A stretch of 64,000 bases of DNA from Camellia lanceoleosa (Eukaryota; Streptophyta; Magnoliopsida; Ericales; Theaceae), in contig CM045758.1 in assembly GCA_025200525.1 (NCBI GenBank), positions 4,770,580 through 4,834,579 of the forward strand, in the 5' to 3' direction. Shown here piece by piece: positions 10,253 to 20,906 of this stretch. Both the position numbers and the translations under genes were made by a program. Position 1 is the stretch's first letter, and the number at the start of each line of letters is the position of its first letter. The notes beneath the pieces were generated by a model. It did not search any database. It saw nothing but the letters and a program-made list of their open reading frames with translations, and was not told the DNA's origin.

Positions 10253-11869
10253 CACTACAATATCTTCTTAGTTTAGTGACATTTGAAAGTGCCACAAAAC
10301 TATTCTTCTAATGGCATTTTTTGGTCTTGTGGCATTTTGAACAAGTGCCACGGTAGATACTTGCAAGTGCCACTGCACCATCATGGCTAAAAACTTTCAA
10401 TGACATTTTAATGTCATGGTAGATATTATTTGTGGCACTGTCAAACGCCATTAAAAAAAGAGTTAGTGACACTTATAAGTGTCATTACACCATCAAGACT
10501 AAAACCTTTTAGTGACACTTTAATGTCATGGTAGGCATTATTCGTGACGCTATCAAGTGACACCATCAAGACTAAAACCTTTTAGTGACACTTTAATGTC
10601 ATGGTAGGCATTATTCGTGACGCTATCAAGTGTCATTCATGACAATAATTCGTTGTAGAACAATTTGATCCGCCCTTGCAGAGACTTGAACCACCAACCT
10701 CCCGCACCATAAACTTTATACACCACATTCTTCCCACTACACCTCTATAGCATCATATGATTATATATGCAACATATATTATTTATATAGTACATAAATC
10801 TATATTAATATAAAAGTATATGTATAAACATAATTATTTTATTGAACATAATTTATGTAAAGTAAACTATTTACTAGTAAAATGAAAAAAGACTACTTTT
10901 GGCTACTAATTATTTTTTAGTTGCTAAAAAACTTAACTTTTGCCGACCAAAATCGGATTTGGTCACCGAAGATGCACTTTCAGCTACCAAAATTTTGGTC
11001 GCCAAAAAATTTAATTCCCGTCTTAGGATTTTAGTTCTCTCGTACTAAAAATAACCATTTTTGGCGACTAAACTTATTTTTTAGTCGCCAATTGTAGACT
11101 TTTGGCTACTAAAATTTTTTTAGTCACCAAAAAGCTTTACTTTTGACTACTAAAATTTTTTTAGTTGGTAAAGCTCATATAATCAGTGACCAAACTTATT
11201 TTTAGTCGCCAATTGTAGACTTTTGGCTACTAAATTTTTTTAGTCGCCAAAAAGCTTTACTTTGGGCTACTAAAAGTAATTTGCACCTGTCTAGTGTCCT
11301 GACATTTTTTAAAAAATGCCATTACTACTAAAGTTTAGTGGCATCTGTTGGTAAATGTCACGAGCATAATTTTTTGTGTCATTATTTTATAAAATGCCAT
11401 AAAATTGATGTGATATTTCTTTATTGAAATGCCACTAGAGCCTTATATGTTTGTGGCTTTGTGGCATTTATTTAAATGTGTCACCAAATATTATTTTTGT
11501 GGCATTTTCTAAAAACGCGCAACTAGTATAGTGTCACTAAAGTGTGTTTTTGTTGTAGTTTTGTGACACTTGTTCATTGAAATATCACTAGTACCTTTTA
11601 TGTTTGTCGTTTTGTGGCATTTTTAAAAAACGTGCCACTAAATATCATTTTTGTGGCATTTTCTAAAAATATGCTACTAGTGTAGTGCCACTAAAGTATG
11701 TTTTTGTTGTAGTTTTGTGACACTTGTTCATTGAAATATCACTAAAGCCTTTTATGTTTGTCGTTTTGTGACATTTTTAAAAAACGTGTCACTAAATATC
11801 ATTTTTTGTGGCATTTTCTAAAAATATGCCACTAGTGTAGTGCCACTAAAGTATGTTTTTGTTGTAGTG
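10253..11869. mobile_element. Non-autonomous CACTA (EnSpm) element
   Basis: This 1617-bp element begins CACTACAA and ends TTGTTGTAGTG, an inverted pair with the invariant CACTA terminus. It is flanked by the 3-bp duplication ACT (10250-10252 and 11870-11872) expected for CACTA transposons. Subterminal DNA is full of short GTGCCACTAAA/TTTAGTGGCA-type repeats. Internally it has a 74-bp direct duplication (10487-10560, 10561-10634), TTTTGGCTACTAA/TTAGTCGCCAAAA repeats (10896-11280) and a duplicated unit of about 154 bp near the right end (11557-11710, 11711-11867). No transposase is present. Confidence 0.9.
10670..10760 (-). other. Possible tRNA-derived SINE head (box A/B-like)
   Basis: On the minus strand this stretch reads GTGTAGTGGGAAG about 45 bases before TGGTGGTTCAAGTCTC. 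The latter resembles an RNA polymerase III box B (GGTTCRANNC) and the former a weak box A. It lies in the middle of the CACTA element. No poly-A tail or target duplication was recognised, so a SINE fragment is only a suggestion. Confidence 0.3.
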
Positions 11870-11872
11870 ACT

Positions 11873-11935
11873 TTGTCGAGGAACAAACATTTGAAATGTC
11901 GAACTTTGGCGGGTATGGTTGATGTCTCCACCTAA
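11873..11935 (+). pseudogene. copia polyprotein C-terminal end
   Basis: After the CACTA insertion the RNase H tail resumes (LSRNKHLKCRTLAGMVDVST), with its stop TAA at 11933-11935. This is the natural end of the copia polyprotein; the purine tract and the 3' LTR follow. Confidence 0.85.
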
Positions 11936-11952
11936 GTCGCTAGGGAGAGAAT

Positions 11953-12589
11953 TGTTGAGTATACATCCTTATTGGAGTATGGAACCCAATTGGTTTATTA
12001 AAAGAGTTTAATTTAGTTTGGTGTTAGTTATAATATATTTTTATATATTATATCTAATTTGTGGAGACCCAATTTAATTTGATAATAACTAGGGTTTTGA
12101 CAAAAATAAGTCCAAGTGTTAACAAAAAATATATATATATATTGTTTTGCCTTTTTCGGCATATATAGCCGGAGCAGCTAATTAATTTTGGTGAGATAGG
12201 ACTTGGGTAGTCAATTCGGTAGACTTTGCTTTGTGAAGCAACAATTTGTTTATCTATGATTTGAAGTTGATTTGGATTATTATTTTGGGTCTTTTTTAAT
12301 TTTAATTTTAAAGATTTTTGTTCATCTTTTTGGTGAGATCTTTCTTTTTATTTATTTGTGATTATTTAGAATTTACCTAAGGGTGATTTTGTGAGACCAT
12401 TCGTGTCTCGTTTGTAATTATTTGGAAACTGTTTGATTGATAGTGAAATCGGATTTCGATCCTATAGACGTACTTCACATTGAGGGAACCACTTAAAATT
12501 ATTATGTTGCTTTTGATTTAATTTTTCCGCATTAGTTTTTATTCTCATTGATTAATTTACTTATGGAGAATCATATATTTTCCCTAACA
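11953..12589 (+). repeat. 3' LTR of the copia element
   Basis: This 637-bp direct repeat of 3193-3822 starts TGTTGAG and ends TTCCCTAACA. It is preceded by the purine tract AGGGAGAGAAT and followed by the ATGAT target duplication. Confidence 0.92.
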
Positions 12590-12594
12590 ATGAT

Positions 12595-13033
12595 GAGACT
12601 GTATAGTAAAAATAATAATTACACAAAAATTATAGTCTAAATTCAATTTTTATATAATAAAATTTATATCTTAAATTAGTTTGAACCATTTTTTTTGTGT
12701 GCGCCCGCAAGCAATAACATTGTTGGAGATTACTATATTTTAAACAATAATACTATATTCATTGAATTTTAGCTTACTTGAATTGTTTAAATTTGTGTAT
12801 GCCGATTATCCAATCGGTCATCCAAGAAGATACTGATCATCAAGGCAAATGCCAATTGACACACTGAATGACAAAGGTAACAGTCGCAGTTGATAAGAGT
12901 AATACTGATCGTCTGATCATATCATTTGGATAGAATTGGACTACCTCTATTTTAGTGAACTAAACATTTTCTATTTTAAATGAAAACAAATCATACAGAA
13001 TTTACTACTTTGAAATGAGAGACACGAGAGAGA
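12595..13033. other. Intergenic, no gene supported
   Basis: This is AT-rich unique-looking sequence between the copia target duplication and the tandem duplication beyond the PDLP 3' end. No domain, RNA gene or repeat was recognised. Confidence 0.5.
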
Positions 13034-13068
13034 ATTCATTGTAAATGTCATATTACTCAATTCTTCAT

Positions 13069-13107
<39 letters not shown>

Positions 13108-13393
13108 TTGTAAATGTCATATTACTCAATTCTTCATAACAACCCAACCAAATCACACATTTCCAAGTTTTCCTTACCTCACTCACCAATTGTGAGCAAG
13201 AAGTAGTTTCTTGCAAGTAGCAAGATATACCAATTAGTACAACATTTTCATTGTAAATGTCATATTACTCAATTCTTCAGAACAACCCAACCAAATCACA
13301 CATTTCGAAGTTTTCCTTATCTCACTCGCCAATTGTGAGCAAGAAGTAGTTTCTTGCAAGTTGAAAGAAATGCCAATTGGTACAACATTTTGC
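13034..13393. repeat. Tandem duplication of about 145 bp with a (GA)n tract
   Basis: A unit starting CATTGTAAATGTCATATTAC and holding AACCCAACCAAATCACACAT and TTGTGAGCAAGAAGTAG occurs at about 13105-13248 and again at 13249-13393 with few changes. A truncated first copy (about 36 bp) lies at 13037-13071. A (GA)n microsatellite (about 13071-13102) separates the truncated copy from the first full one. It is non-coding and lies 3' of the PDLP gene. Confidence 0.85.
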
Positions 13394-13715
13394 CTATGCT
13401 TTTAGAGTTCTTTTTAAATCAAATCTAGTCTTCTCCTTTCACCATTCTGCACCAAATAACACATGTATTAGTATTAATTACCTCAGCTTTTAGAGCACTT
13501 TCAAGGCTCTCGAAACATTACCAAAACACTCATGTCTCAAAAAGTTCGGTTGTGTGTGCAAGTTTTTTTTTTTTTTTTTTGTAAAGTACACAAAAACCCA
13601 TTCTTGAAAAAAAATTCTGAACACAACCCACTAGTGTTTCGACAAATACTATTAACAAAAAATGAAAAAAAAAAAAAAAAAAAATTAAAAACATAACCAA
13701 ACACAGCTGATACTA

Positions 13716-15299
13716 CTACGTACCATCGCTTTTCCTCTTTGAAGATCGATAGAAATAGACGAACATGAATACAAATAGCAATGCAGCTGCTCCTCCCAAA
13801 ACAATTGCCACTAATCTCCCTGAAGATGTACTAATTTGATTTGCTTCATTCCCTATTTATTAAGTTCAAATAAAACAAAAAAATGGTTTGTTACTAAAAT
13901 ATTCATAATGTTGATTATCATGTATTTGCAAAGTTAAAATTATGTTGAGATAAGAGTGAGAGAACTAAATCTCTCTTTCTTCCCTACCTTGATTTGAGTT
14001 GCCAGGAATCCCATTATTGTCATTGGAGCTAAAGCTAACGAAGCAGCTGTCCAGATATACTTCTCCTGAGAGTGAATTTCCACATTCATCTTGAGCAATT
14101 TGGACTGCATTGTTCACACACCCTCCACATTCACACCCTTCTAAGTTTCCTCCACACTGAGCCACCATGTGCATGCTCTCATAGGTCATGTCGATGAACC
14201 CATTAGCACTGCTCACAACATTGCTCTCTAGCGCTGCAAATGCTGCATCTCTCAGCTCTTCAAACCCACTCGAGTCCGCTTTGGACTCACTGCAGGTCTT
14301 GTGTTGCAATTGCACCCTGAAAGCAAGCAGAGACGAACTCAAGATTCTAATTTGGAGGAGACAAACATATACGTTAATCAAATTTTTGAAAAAAATAAAA
14401 ATATCAAATTTTATTTGTACAAGAAACCCTTTCTTAATAATTTGATCCATTCAAATCAGATTATTTCAAGTAACCACGTTATTTTAATATATTTATTTAA
14501 AAAAAAATAAGCAATAAGTATAATTTTATAAACAAATCGCCCATTTGAATGTGAAAAAATTATATGACCAAGTTTATTAAATCAATTTGTTTTTTTTTTC
14601 TTCTTATGATCAGAATCTACGAAATGAATTAATTAGATTATTAAGTGGGATTCACGATTAGTTTTCACGGAAATGACTGCACCGTACAACCCAAATTTTT
14701 AACAAAAGTAAAGCCCAATCCAAATAAAAAAATAGCATAAACCTATTTAAATTTTAAAAGGGCAAAAAAAAAAAAAGATCTAGAAGGCTTGTATAGCTTA
14801 GACATAATTAATAGTTAATACTGCATGGCTATGTCCATCCTTACCAGGAAGTCTCAAACCCGTCCGCCTTGTAGTTCAAGTAACATCCAGAAAGGTGAAT
14901 CCGAGCCGGAATGGCCTTGCCACAGAAACCACTTGACATGTCAGGGAGCCCGCTCACGCAGTCATGGCAGTCGCCGTTGCTGAGATCAATCCTGCACTGG
15001 AAGAGACCGTAGATGGCAATTTTTTCGTCGCCTGTGCTGGTTTGGTAGAACTTGGATCTCGAGGACTGATCGACAAGTTCTTGAAAAAGGGATGACAAGA
15101 TTTGTTGTAGAGACCCTTTAGGATCATTGAATGTTTGGTTTGGACAGTGGCTGTAGATCAAATTGTTGTGGCTTGAGCTGGTATTGAGATATGATAAACT
15201 ATTTCCAAAACAAAGATTGAAAAACAGAGGGAGGGAGAGAAGAAAGCAGGCTTTTGATGATGAAATATCCATCTGGGGATTGTGTTTTTCCCAATTCAA
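13716..15299 (-). CDS. Plasmodesmata-located protein (PDLP), two DUF26 domains
   Basis: Three exons on the minus strand: 15299-14845, 14316-13988 and 13852-13716, joined at GT..AG sites (donors GTAAGG and GTAGGG; acceptors TTTCAG and AATAG), give 306 residues. A hydrophobic signal segment lies at about 15-32. The first DUF26 (Gnk2) domain has C-X8-C-X2-C at Cys102/111/114, the second at Cys206/215/218. A membrane segment, LVAIVLGGAAALLFVFMFVY, spans about 275-294, followed by a short basic tail. Signal peptide, two DUF26 domains and a C-terminal anchor without a kinase are the PDLP architecture, distinguishing it from cysteine-rich receptor kinases. PDLPs are type I proteins at plasmodesmata that modulate callose and cell-to-cell movement. 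A second Met (codon 10, 15272) fits the signal peptide better and may be the true start. The gene appears intact. A weak TATA-like stretch lies near 15451-15461. Confidence 0.9.
13853..13987 (-). other. PDLP intron 2
   Basis: This 135-bp intron separates the second DUF26 exon from the membrane-anchor exon. On the minus strand it starts GTAGGG and ends AATAG. The phase is preserved: G joined to GG gives the Gly codon before Asn-Glu-Ala-Asn. Confidence 0.85.
14317..14844 (-). other. PDLP intron 1
   Basis: This 528-bp AT-rich intron lies between the two DUF26 exons. It starts GTAAGG and ends TTTCAG on the minus strand. Splicing joins TG to G and restores a Trp codon. Confidence 0.85.
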
Positions 15300-16088
15300 G
15301 ATGGTTTTCCCGTTCTGAATGTTTTGGGATTGATTTTGTAGCTTGTGGAGTTGGGAATTTGGGCATTTTTTTTCTCTCCTAACTCCGTCTAACCTTGGAA
15401 CAACTTGAGTTTAGAATAGTGTTCACAAACAGACAAAACCTGAATCTACATAATATAAAAAGGAAACTAAACTATCTGAGAAAATGATAGTAGCTGAACT
15501 TCAAATTTGACTTTGAAACTCAAGTTTCATTTTAAATAGTGGTATTGGGAGTATTTAGTAATATGTATATGGAATCGAATGATGTGGTTGAAATTTTTTA
15601 AAAATTATTAGTGGGAAAAAAAAAAAAAAAAGAGAGGACAAATTACATTCATTTCCATAGTTTCTTCTTGATCCTAGCATGTATTTATATTATCTTTTGT
15701 ACTATTATATGGTGTGAACAATATTTTTTCATTTCCAAATTGTTGTTTACAACTACACCTATATAACTACTTAAGTTTTAGTTTTGAATTTCAAATTTTG
15801 ATAATTTTTCAATTTCTTTCCCTCTTTCTACATTCAACATATTGATTTTCATATAATATTTATTGAGTTTGCACACCATCTACTTAGTATTAAAATCATG
15901 ATATAAGCTCAGCAAAGTTGTCCTTTTTTTCTTTTTTCTTTTTTTTTTTTTGGTTTTATTATAGGATTAATTTTATAGGTCTAACCCAACTTGAACAAAT
16001 AAACCTTCTATTTGTATTTATCTACCATTTTCAATTGTTTGATCAGAGTTGAGGATTCTTATCTGCTAGATGTTGTACCAATACATAT
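15300..16088. other. PDLP upstream region, AT-rich
   Basis: This includes the presumed promoter and 5' UTR of the minus-strand PDLP gene. There are poly-A (15617-15632) and poly-T/CT (about 15926-15950) tracts. No further gene or recognisable element was seen. Confidence 0.45.
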
Positions 16089-16755
16089 GGCCCATGTTTG
16101 TTTGGACAGATTATATTAGATTGTATTAGTATTTTTATGACTAATTGTTCCATGAATACGAATCTCTTCTGATTGTATATCCTATCCTATATTTAGATTG
16201 AGTTAAGATTATAAAAAGGGATTAACAAAATATTATCCAATCTGATATTTGTTTAAGGGGATTGGAATGGATAGGACATGACAAGACATGGGACATCCAA
16301 TATATTGACCATAATACCCTTGTTGTAATTAATGTAAAATTTTGCACTAGTATGTGTTATAATTTTTAAAAAACAAATTTTCCTATTATTGCTCCACATC
16401 CATTTCAATTCATTTGTACAAAATTTAATCCACTTTTTTTTTTAATAGAAAAAATTAAAAATCAGTCAATTATAAAATTTATATATACATAAGCAACCAT
16501 TAAAAAAATATAGATATATCGATATATAGTCAGGGTTAATTTAGTCATTTGATGGGTTAGTCCAGACTTTGGCTTAGTCTCCAAATTTATATCTCACCTT
16601 CCTCTGTGGGATTGAATAGTCCATCATATGTGGGATACCATATCCAGATGAATTGTTAGTTTGTATTCTAATTTTTTAACCAAATATCGGATTAATAATT
16701 TTATTGGATTATTAGTCTAATCCCAAGCACATATCTATCCAAACAAGAGTAATGG
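16089..16755. mobile_element. MITE-like element A (TGTTTGTTTGGA termini)
   Basis: The left end CATGTTTGTTTGGACAGA and the right end TATCCAAACAAGAGTAATGG form an imperfect inverted repeat about 665 bp apart, around AT-rich non-coding DNA. The exact target duplication is unclear because the next element abuts it. Confidence 0.5.
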
Positions 16756-17411
16756 CCCTGTTTGTTTCACTGAATATAAAATGGAGGATATAATATGATG
16801 TAGAATTTAGTTAGGATATATAATGAATAGGATATAGGTATTAGATAATATATCCCCCAATTCATGTTTGTTGACTTGATATATAAGATTAGATATATAT
16901 TATTCATGTTTGTTTTACAAAATATATTGTGGGATATAAACAAATAATTTTCAAGATTGCCCTCATAATATTATATTATATTAAATTCAAAATTTATATT
17001 AAATTATATTATATTAAATTAAATTCAATAATATTATATTATATTAAATTCAAAATTTGTATTAAATTATATTATATTAAATTAAATAAAATAATATTTA
17101 TATTATATTAAATTCAATAATATTAAATTAAATTAAATTCAATAATTATATTATATTAAATTCAAAAAATATATTAAATTATATTATGTTAGATAGACAA
17201 AAGGGTAAATTGGACTTTTTAAATTATATCCCAACCAAGGGGATATGATATAATGGGGGGTGGTGGTATTGTATATCCTCCACTTTTGGGGGATATCCAA
17301 TCCCATGGGATATTTTATCCTCTTTAAAATTTTTTTGCAAACATGGGATATGTGGACCCCATAGGATATAATATCCAATCTCACCATTTATATCCTGGAA
17401 TCAAATAGAGC
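16756..17411. mobile_element. MITE-like element B with AT-rich satellite core
   Basis: The left terminus CTGTTTGTTTCACTGAATAT and the right terminus ATATCCTGGAATCAAATAGAG are imperfect inverted repeats. The core (about 16965-17180) is a degenerate array of ATTATATTATATTAAATT units. There is no coding capacity. It directly abuts element A on the left and the next MITE on the right. Confidence 0.6.
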
Positions 17412-17416
17412 AAATG

Positions 17417-17561
17417 TTAGGAATCATGAAAAAAATATCATGAAATGCATCATGAAGATTTTTCATCCTTTAATTAGGGTGTGATATTTTATTGTACGTG
17501 TAATCTAAAGGTGGAGAATCGTTCATAATTATTTTTATAATATTTTTTTTATGATTCCTAA
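17417..17561. mobile_element. 145-bp MITE, TTAGGAATCAT termini
   Basis: TTAGGAATCATGAAAAAAAT at the left is nearly the exact inverse of ATTTTTTTTATGATTCCTAA at the right. The size and compact inverted repeats are typical of a MITE. It is non-coding. Confidence 0.7.
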
Positions 17562-18345
17562 TATTACTCCCCAAACAAACATGGCTATACATTATTATTA
17601 TGGTTTCTCTCTCTCTCACTCTCTCAAATAGAACCATTTATATGATGGAATTTGCGTCTTAATTTATTTATTTATTTATTTTTTTTGAACTAGGCATCTT
17701 GACTTTGTTTTGGATGTGAGTTAACTTTTTTTTTTTTGGTTATTTTAGTCTAAGATTAAAATACTTGGGACAAGTTTAAAATAATTATAGTTCAAATGTG
17801 ATATTTTGTCTTATTAATTTTTAATATATTTTGTCTTTCTATTGTTATTTTAGCCTTTTAGCCTCCCAACTTTGGATGGCAAACCAGGGCATAGCTCATT
17901 ATAGTGTTTTGGGAGATTCTATTTGCACCTAAAAATCATTAAGTACGTCTAATTTCTCAATACTTTCTATTCAATTACTTAGGGTTATAATTTTTTTCAA
18001 TACACCTTATGTTTTTTTTTTCTTCAAATTACCCTTTAAGATATACCCAAATAATTAACAAATCAAAATTTTCGAATTACACCACTTTAAAAATAAATGA
18101 TCTCAAATTACACCACTTTGAATTATAGATAATTCAAAGATGTAAAACACATGAAAAATAAACGTTCAAAAGACCTAGATTGTCTTTTGAGGTAATCGAA
18201 TGTTAAAATGTTATTAGATAGGGATCATCGGGTATTCATACGTTGTCTTCATGAACAAAAATTCAATAGCCATAACCTAGAAGGAATACATATGGAGAGA
18301 TAATAAATGCATCGGGTAGGTTGTCACATAAATGCCAGAACTCTC
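17562..18345. other. Intergenic, no gene supported
   Basis: This region holds a CT-rich microsatellite (about 17609-17627) and AT-rich DNA. A stretch at about 17690-17870 resembles 60890-61015 (a shared GATATTTTGTCTTATTAATT-like block), so part of it is probably an old dispersed repeat. Confidence 0.4.
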
Positions 18346-18348
18346 TAA

Positions 18349-18907
18349 GAGCATCTCCAACGGTTCAGCAAAAGTTTCATCAGATTTGAGTAAAAAATGT
18401 GCGATTTCCTTGATTTGATACTTCGCGCTCCAACAGTTTTCATCAAATTCGTTTCACCAAATTGGCGTAGCAACAGGTTGGGTGACGGGCGTCGACCGGC
18501 CCGATCAAAACCAAATTTTTATTTTTTTTATTTTTTTAAACCGGTTTGAACCTTTTGAACTGAACTTTTTGGACTCCTGGGTGGTCAACCGGCCGGTCGA
18601 CCGGGTGGTCGACCACCTAGGCAAAAAAAAATATATTTTTTTTTTTTTTGGACTGTTTGAACCGTTTAGTGAACTGTCTGAATTTTTTTGTGGGTGACCG
18701 TTGGTCAACGGTTGGTCACCGGATGGTCGCCGGTTCTCTCATCCCACGGTCGAGATAATTTCTTTGAAATACTTACTCAGTTTGGTGAAAGATTTGCTGA
18801 ATTCTGAATTTGATATCAATCTGATGAAACGGTTGGAGCATGAAAAGGGGCCTTTTTCATCAAAATTTAAATTTGGTGTTGGATTTGGTTAACCGTTGGA
18901 GATGGTC
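18349..18907. mobile_element. PIF/Harbinger-type MITE with GTCGACC-rich core
   Basis: The termini GAGCATCTCCAACGGTT and AACCGTTGGAGATGGTC are inverted repeats. A 3-bp TAA is duplicated at 18346-18348 and 18908-18910, as expected for PIF/Harbinger. The subterminal parts also pair imperfectly (TTTCATCAGATTTGA against TATCAATCTGATGAAA). The core carries a GC-rich cluster of GGTCGACC, CCGGCCGG and GGTCAACGGTTGGTC motifs at about 18488-18735. There is no transposase. Confidence 0.85.
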
Positions 18908-18952
18908 TAATGGATTGGATTTTGTGTAGGTTGTAACATTAAGGTAGCGTTT

Positions 18953-19674
18953 GGCAGGGGCAGAGGCAGCATAGGCTGAGGGGGTCACGTGCTCACTCAG
19001 TTTTGTAATTTTTTTAAATTTTTTTTTTTTTATTATCATGTATAAAATGTATTTTTTTTTTCTTAACATGTTATTGACTAATGATTTATTATATTGTTCA
19101 CAACAAGTAATTATTTGATACTTTAGGAATACTATGTGGTATTATTTATGTAATAGTTTAAATCAATAGTATAACGAAAAATATTATAGATTGAATATAA
19201 TGAACTCATTATTTTTAAGTAGTTGACATACTACTTAGTGTGATTTGTGATTTTCTATGTTTTGAACATCACGTAAGTAACGTCATATGGTACTTTAAGA
19301 CTGTTTAATAATTTTCATTCAAAATACATCATTTATAAGTAATGCTATCTCTTTAATATTTTTCTGTCAAATAAAAATTAAATAGATTCTATAATAATTT
19401 GTGTTATAAATGATGTGTTTTTATTTTTTAAAATTAGGAATTTTGATCCATAATTTTTGTGCTAAAATTACAAACTTAGATCATCATCTCATACCAAGTT
19501 ATTTCACACTATTATAGAATTTTGATTTGTTCTTATTAATAATAAATATGTAATTTTTTATGTTTAAATTTATCTCATAAAATGATTATTATCTTAAAGT
19601 TACTCATGAATTTTTTAAATAAAAAATTATAGTTGATAAGTGCCCCCTCTAACCTAATTTTCTGCCTCCGCCAT
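18953..19674. mobile_element. Possible MITE with GGCAGAGGCAG-type ends
   Basis: The left GGGGCAGAGGCAGC and the right CTGCCTCCGCC form an imperfect inverted repeat of the kind often seen at hAT-like remnants. The interior is AT-rich and non-coding. The boundaries are approximate. Confidence 0.35.
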
Positions 19675-20249
19675 TGGCATTTGGTAATGTTTACGTTTTT
19701 GGTTTATGTTTACAAAAATTTTATAAATTGGTTTTTGTTTATTTTTAGAAAAACATAAATTACAAACGCGTTTGGTTTGAACAAAATAATTTAAAAAATT
19801 TAAAAACATAAATTAAAAAATATATTAGTTTAGACCTAAAATATTTATATTTATTCTTATTATTTATGACAATGGGATCGCACATATTATAATTGAAAAA
19901 AATTTAATTGAGAAAAAAAATAATTGAAAAAAAATTTAATTGGGAAAAAAAATATTTGAAAAAAAAATTAATTGAAAAAAAATTAATTGAGAAAAAAATT
20001 ATTTGGAAAAAAATTAACTGAAAAAAAAATTAATTGAAAAAAAAATTATTTGAGAAAAAATTGAAAATAAATTATTTGAAAAAAAAATTAATTGAAAAAA
20101 AAAATTGAAAACTAAACTCCTCAAATTCATAAACTGAGACAACTATTTATAAACTAAAAAAATTATCAAACAAGTTTTTATGATAATTTTTAAAATTTTT
20201 GTAAATATAAACTGAAAACTAAAAACGAAATGGTACCAAACAGGCCCTA
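19675..20249. mobile_element. MITE with A-rich minisatellite core
   Basis: The left end TGGCATTTGGTAATGTTTAC and the right end ATGGTACCAAACAGGCCCTA are inverted repeats. The pairing extends inwards: GTTTACAAAAATTTTATAAA pairs with AAAATTTTTGTAAATATAAA. The core at about 19890-20110 is a tandem array of TTAATTGAAAAAAAA-like units. It is non-coding. Confidence 0.65.
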
Positions 20250-20906
20250 AATGTCTCAAATTGGATTTGTTAGTGCATCCATTGATTGAAGTTCTGGGTT
20301 TTTATTCACCCAAAAAAAAAGTTTTGGGTTTGTATTGTCCTAAAAGGGTGCTTATTTTTTGGAGAAGATTTTGATTTATATTTCGATGTTGCTACATGCA
20401 CCAATTAGTATACTAACACTAGTTATAGTATTATTATTGACCCCACCTATTAATTACATTACAAATATCAAAAACCTCATAAATTATGCCACATTATCAA
20501 TTGATACACTAGTTAGTACATAAATTAGTGCATATAGCATAGAGCATTATTCTTTATATTTTGTTCATAAAATTTATGCCATTGAAGATTTTGATTTATA
20601 TTTTATTCTTTAGTGTTTTGCAACTTCTTGGCCCTAAAATCCATTTCTTCCATCAAACCCTCTCAATTGAATATGTATAAGTAATTTGGATGTATCATAA
20701 GAAAAATATAATATTTAATTTTAAAATTTAGTGCTTGTTTGGATTAACCTAAAAAAGTGTATTTTTTTGTTGTTGTATATATACACTTATTCGGGTCACA
20801 TCAATTAACATTTATTAATATCTTCTCTCTACTTTTCTAATAATTTTCTCTACTTTTCTACGCAATTTTTTATTTATTTATAAAAAATTAAAAAGTGCAC
20901 TTAATT
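20250..20906. other. AT-rich intergenic DNA, nothing recognised
   Basis: There is no supported gene. GAAGATTTTGATTTATATTT recurs at about 20363 and 20585, suggesting a small local duplication. Confidence 0.4.

Larger units (their letters stand above)
3193..12589 (+). mobile_element. Nested, decayed Ty1/copia LTR retrotransposon
   Basis: Two diverged LTRs (3193-3822 and 11953-12589) flank gag-protease-integrase-RT-RNase H remnants in copia order. A 5-bp direct repeat ATGAT (3188-3192 and 12590-12594) is the target duplication. A primer-binding site complementary to initiator tRNA-Met (CTAATATCAGAGC, one base off the usual TGGTATCAGAGC core) starts at 3824. A purine tract (AGGGAGAGAAT) ends at 11952. 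The coding region has many stops and frameshifts, so the element is dead. Three insertions inside it (4789-5868, 8848-10222, 10253-11869) account for about 4.1 kb of its 9.4 kb. Confidence 0.93.

Noticed and set aside
12971..13216. 81-codon minus-strand frame with a (Ser-Leu)n run
   Set aside because: The Ser-Leu run translates the (GA)n microsatellite, and the frame spans the tandem duplication.
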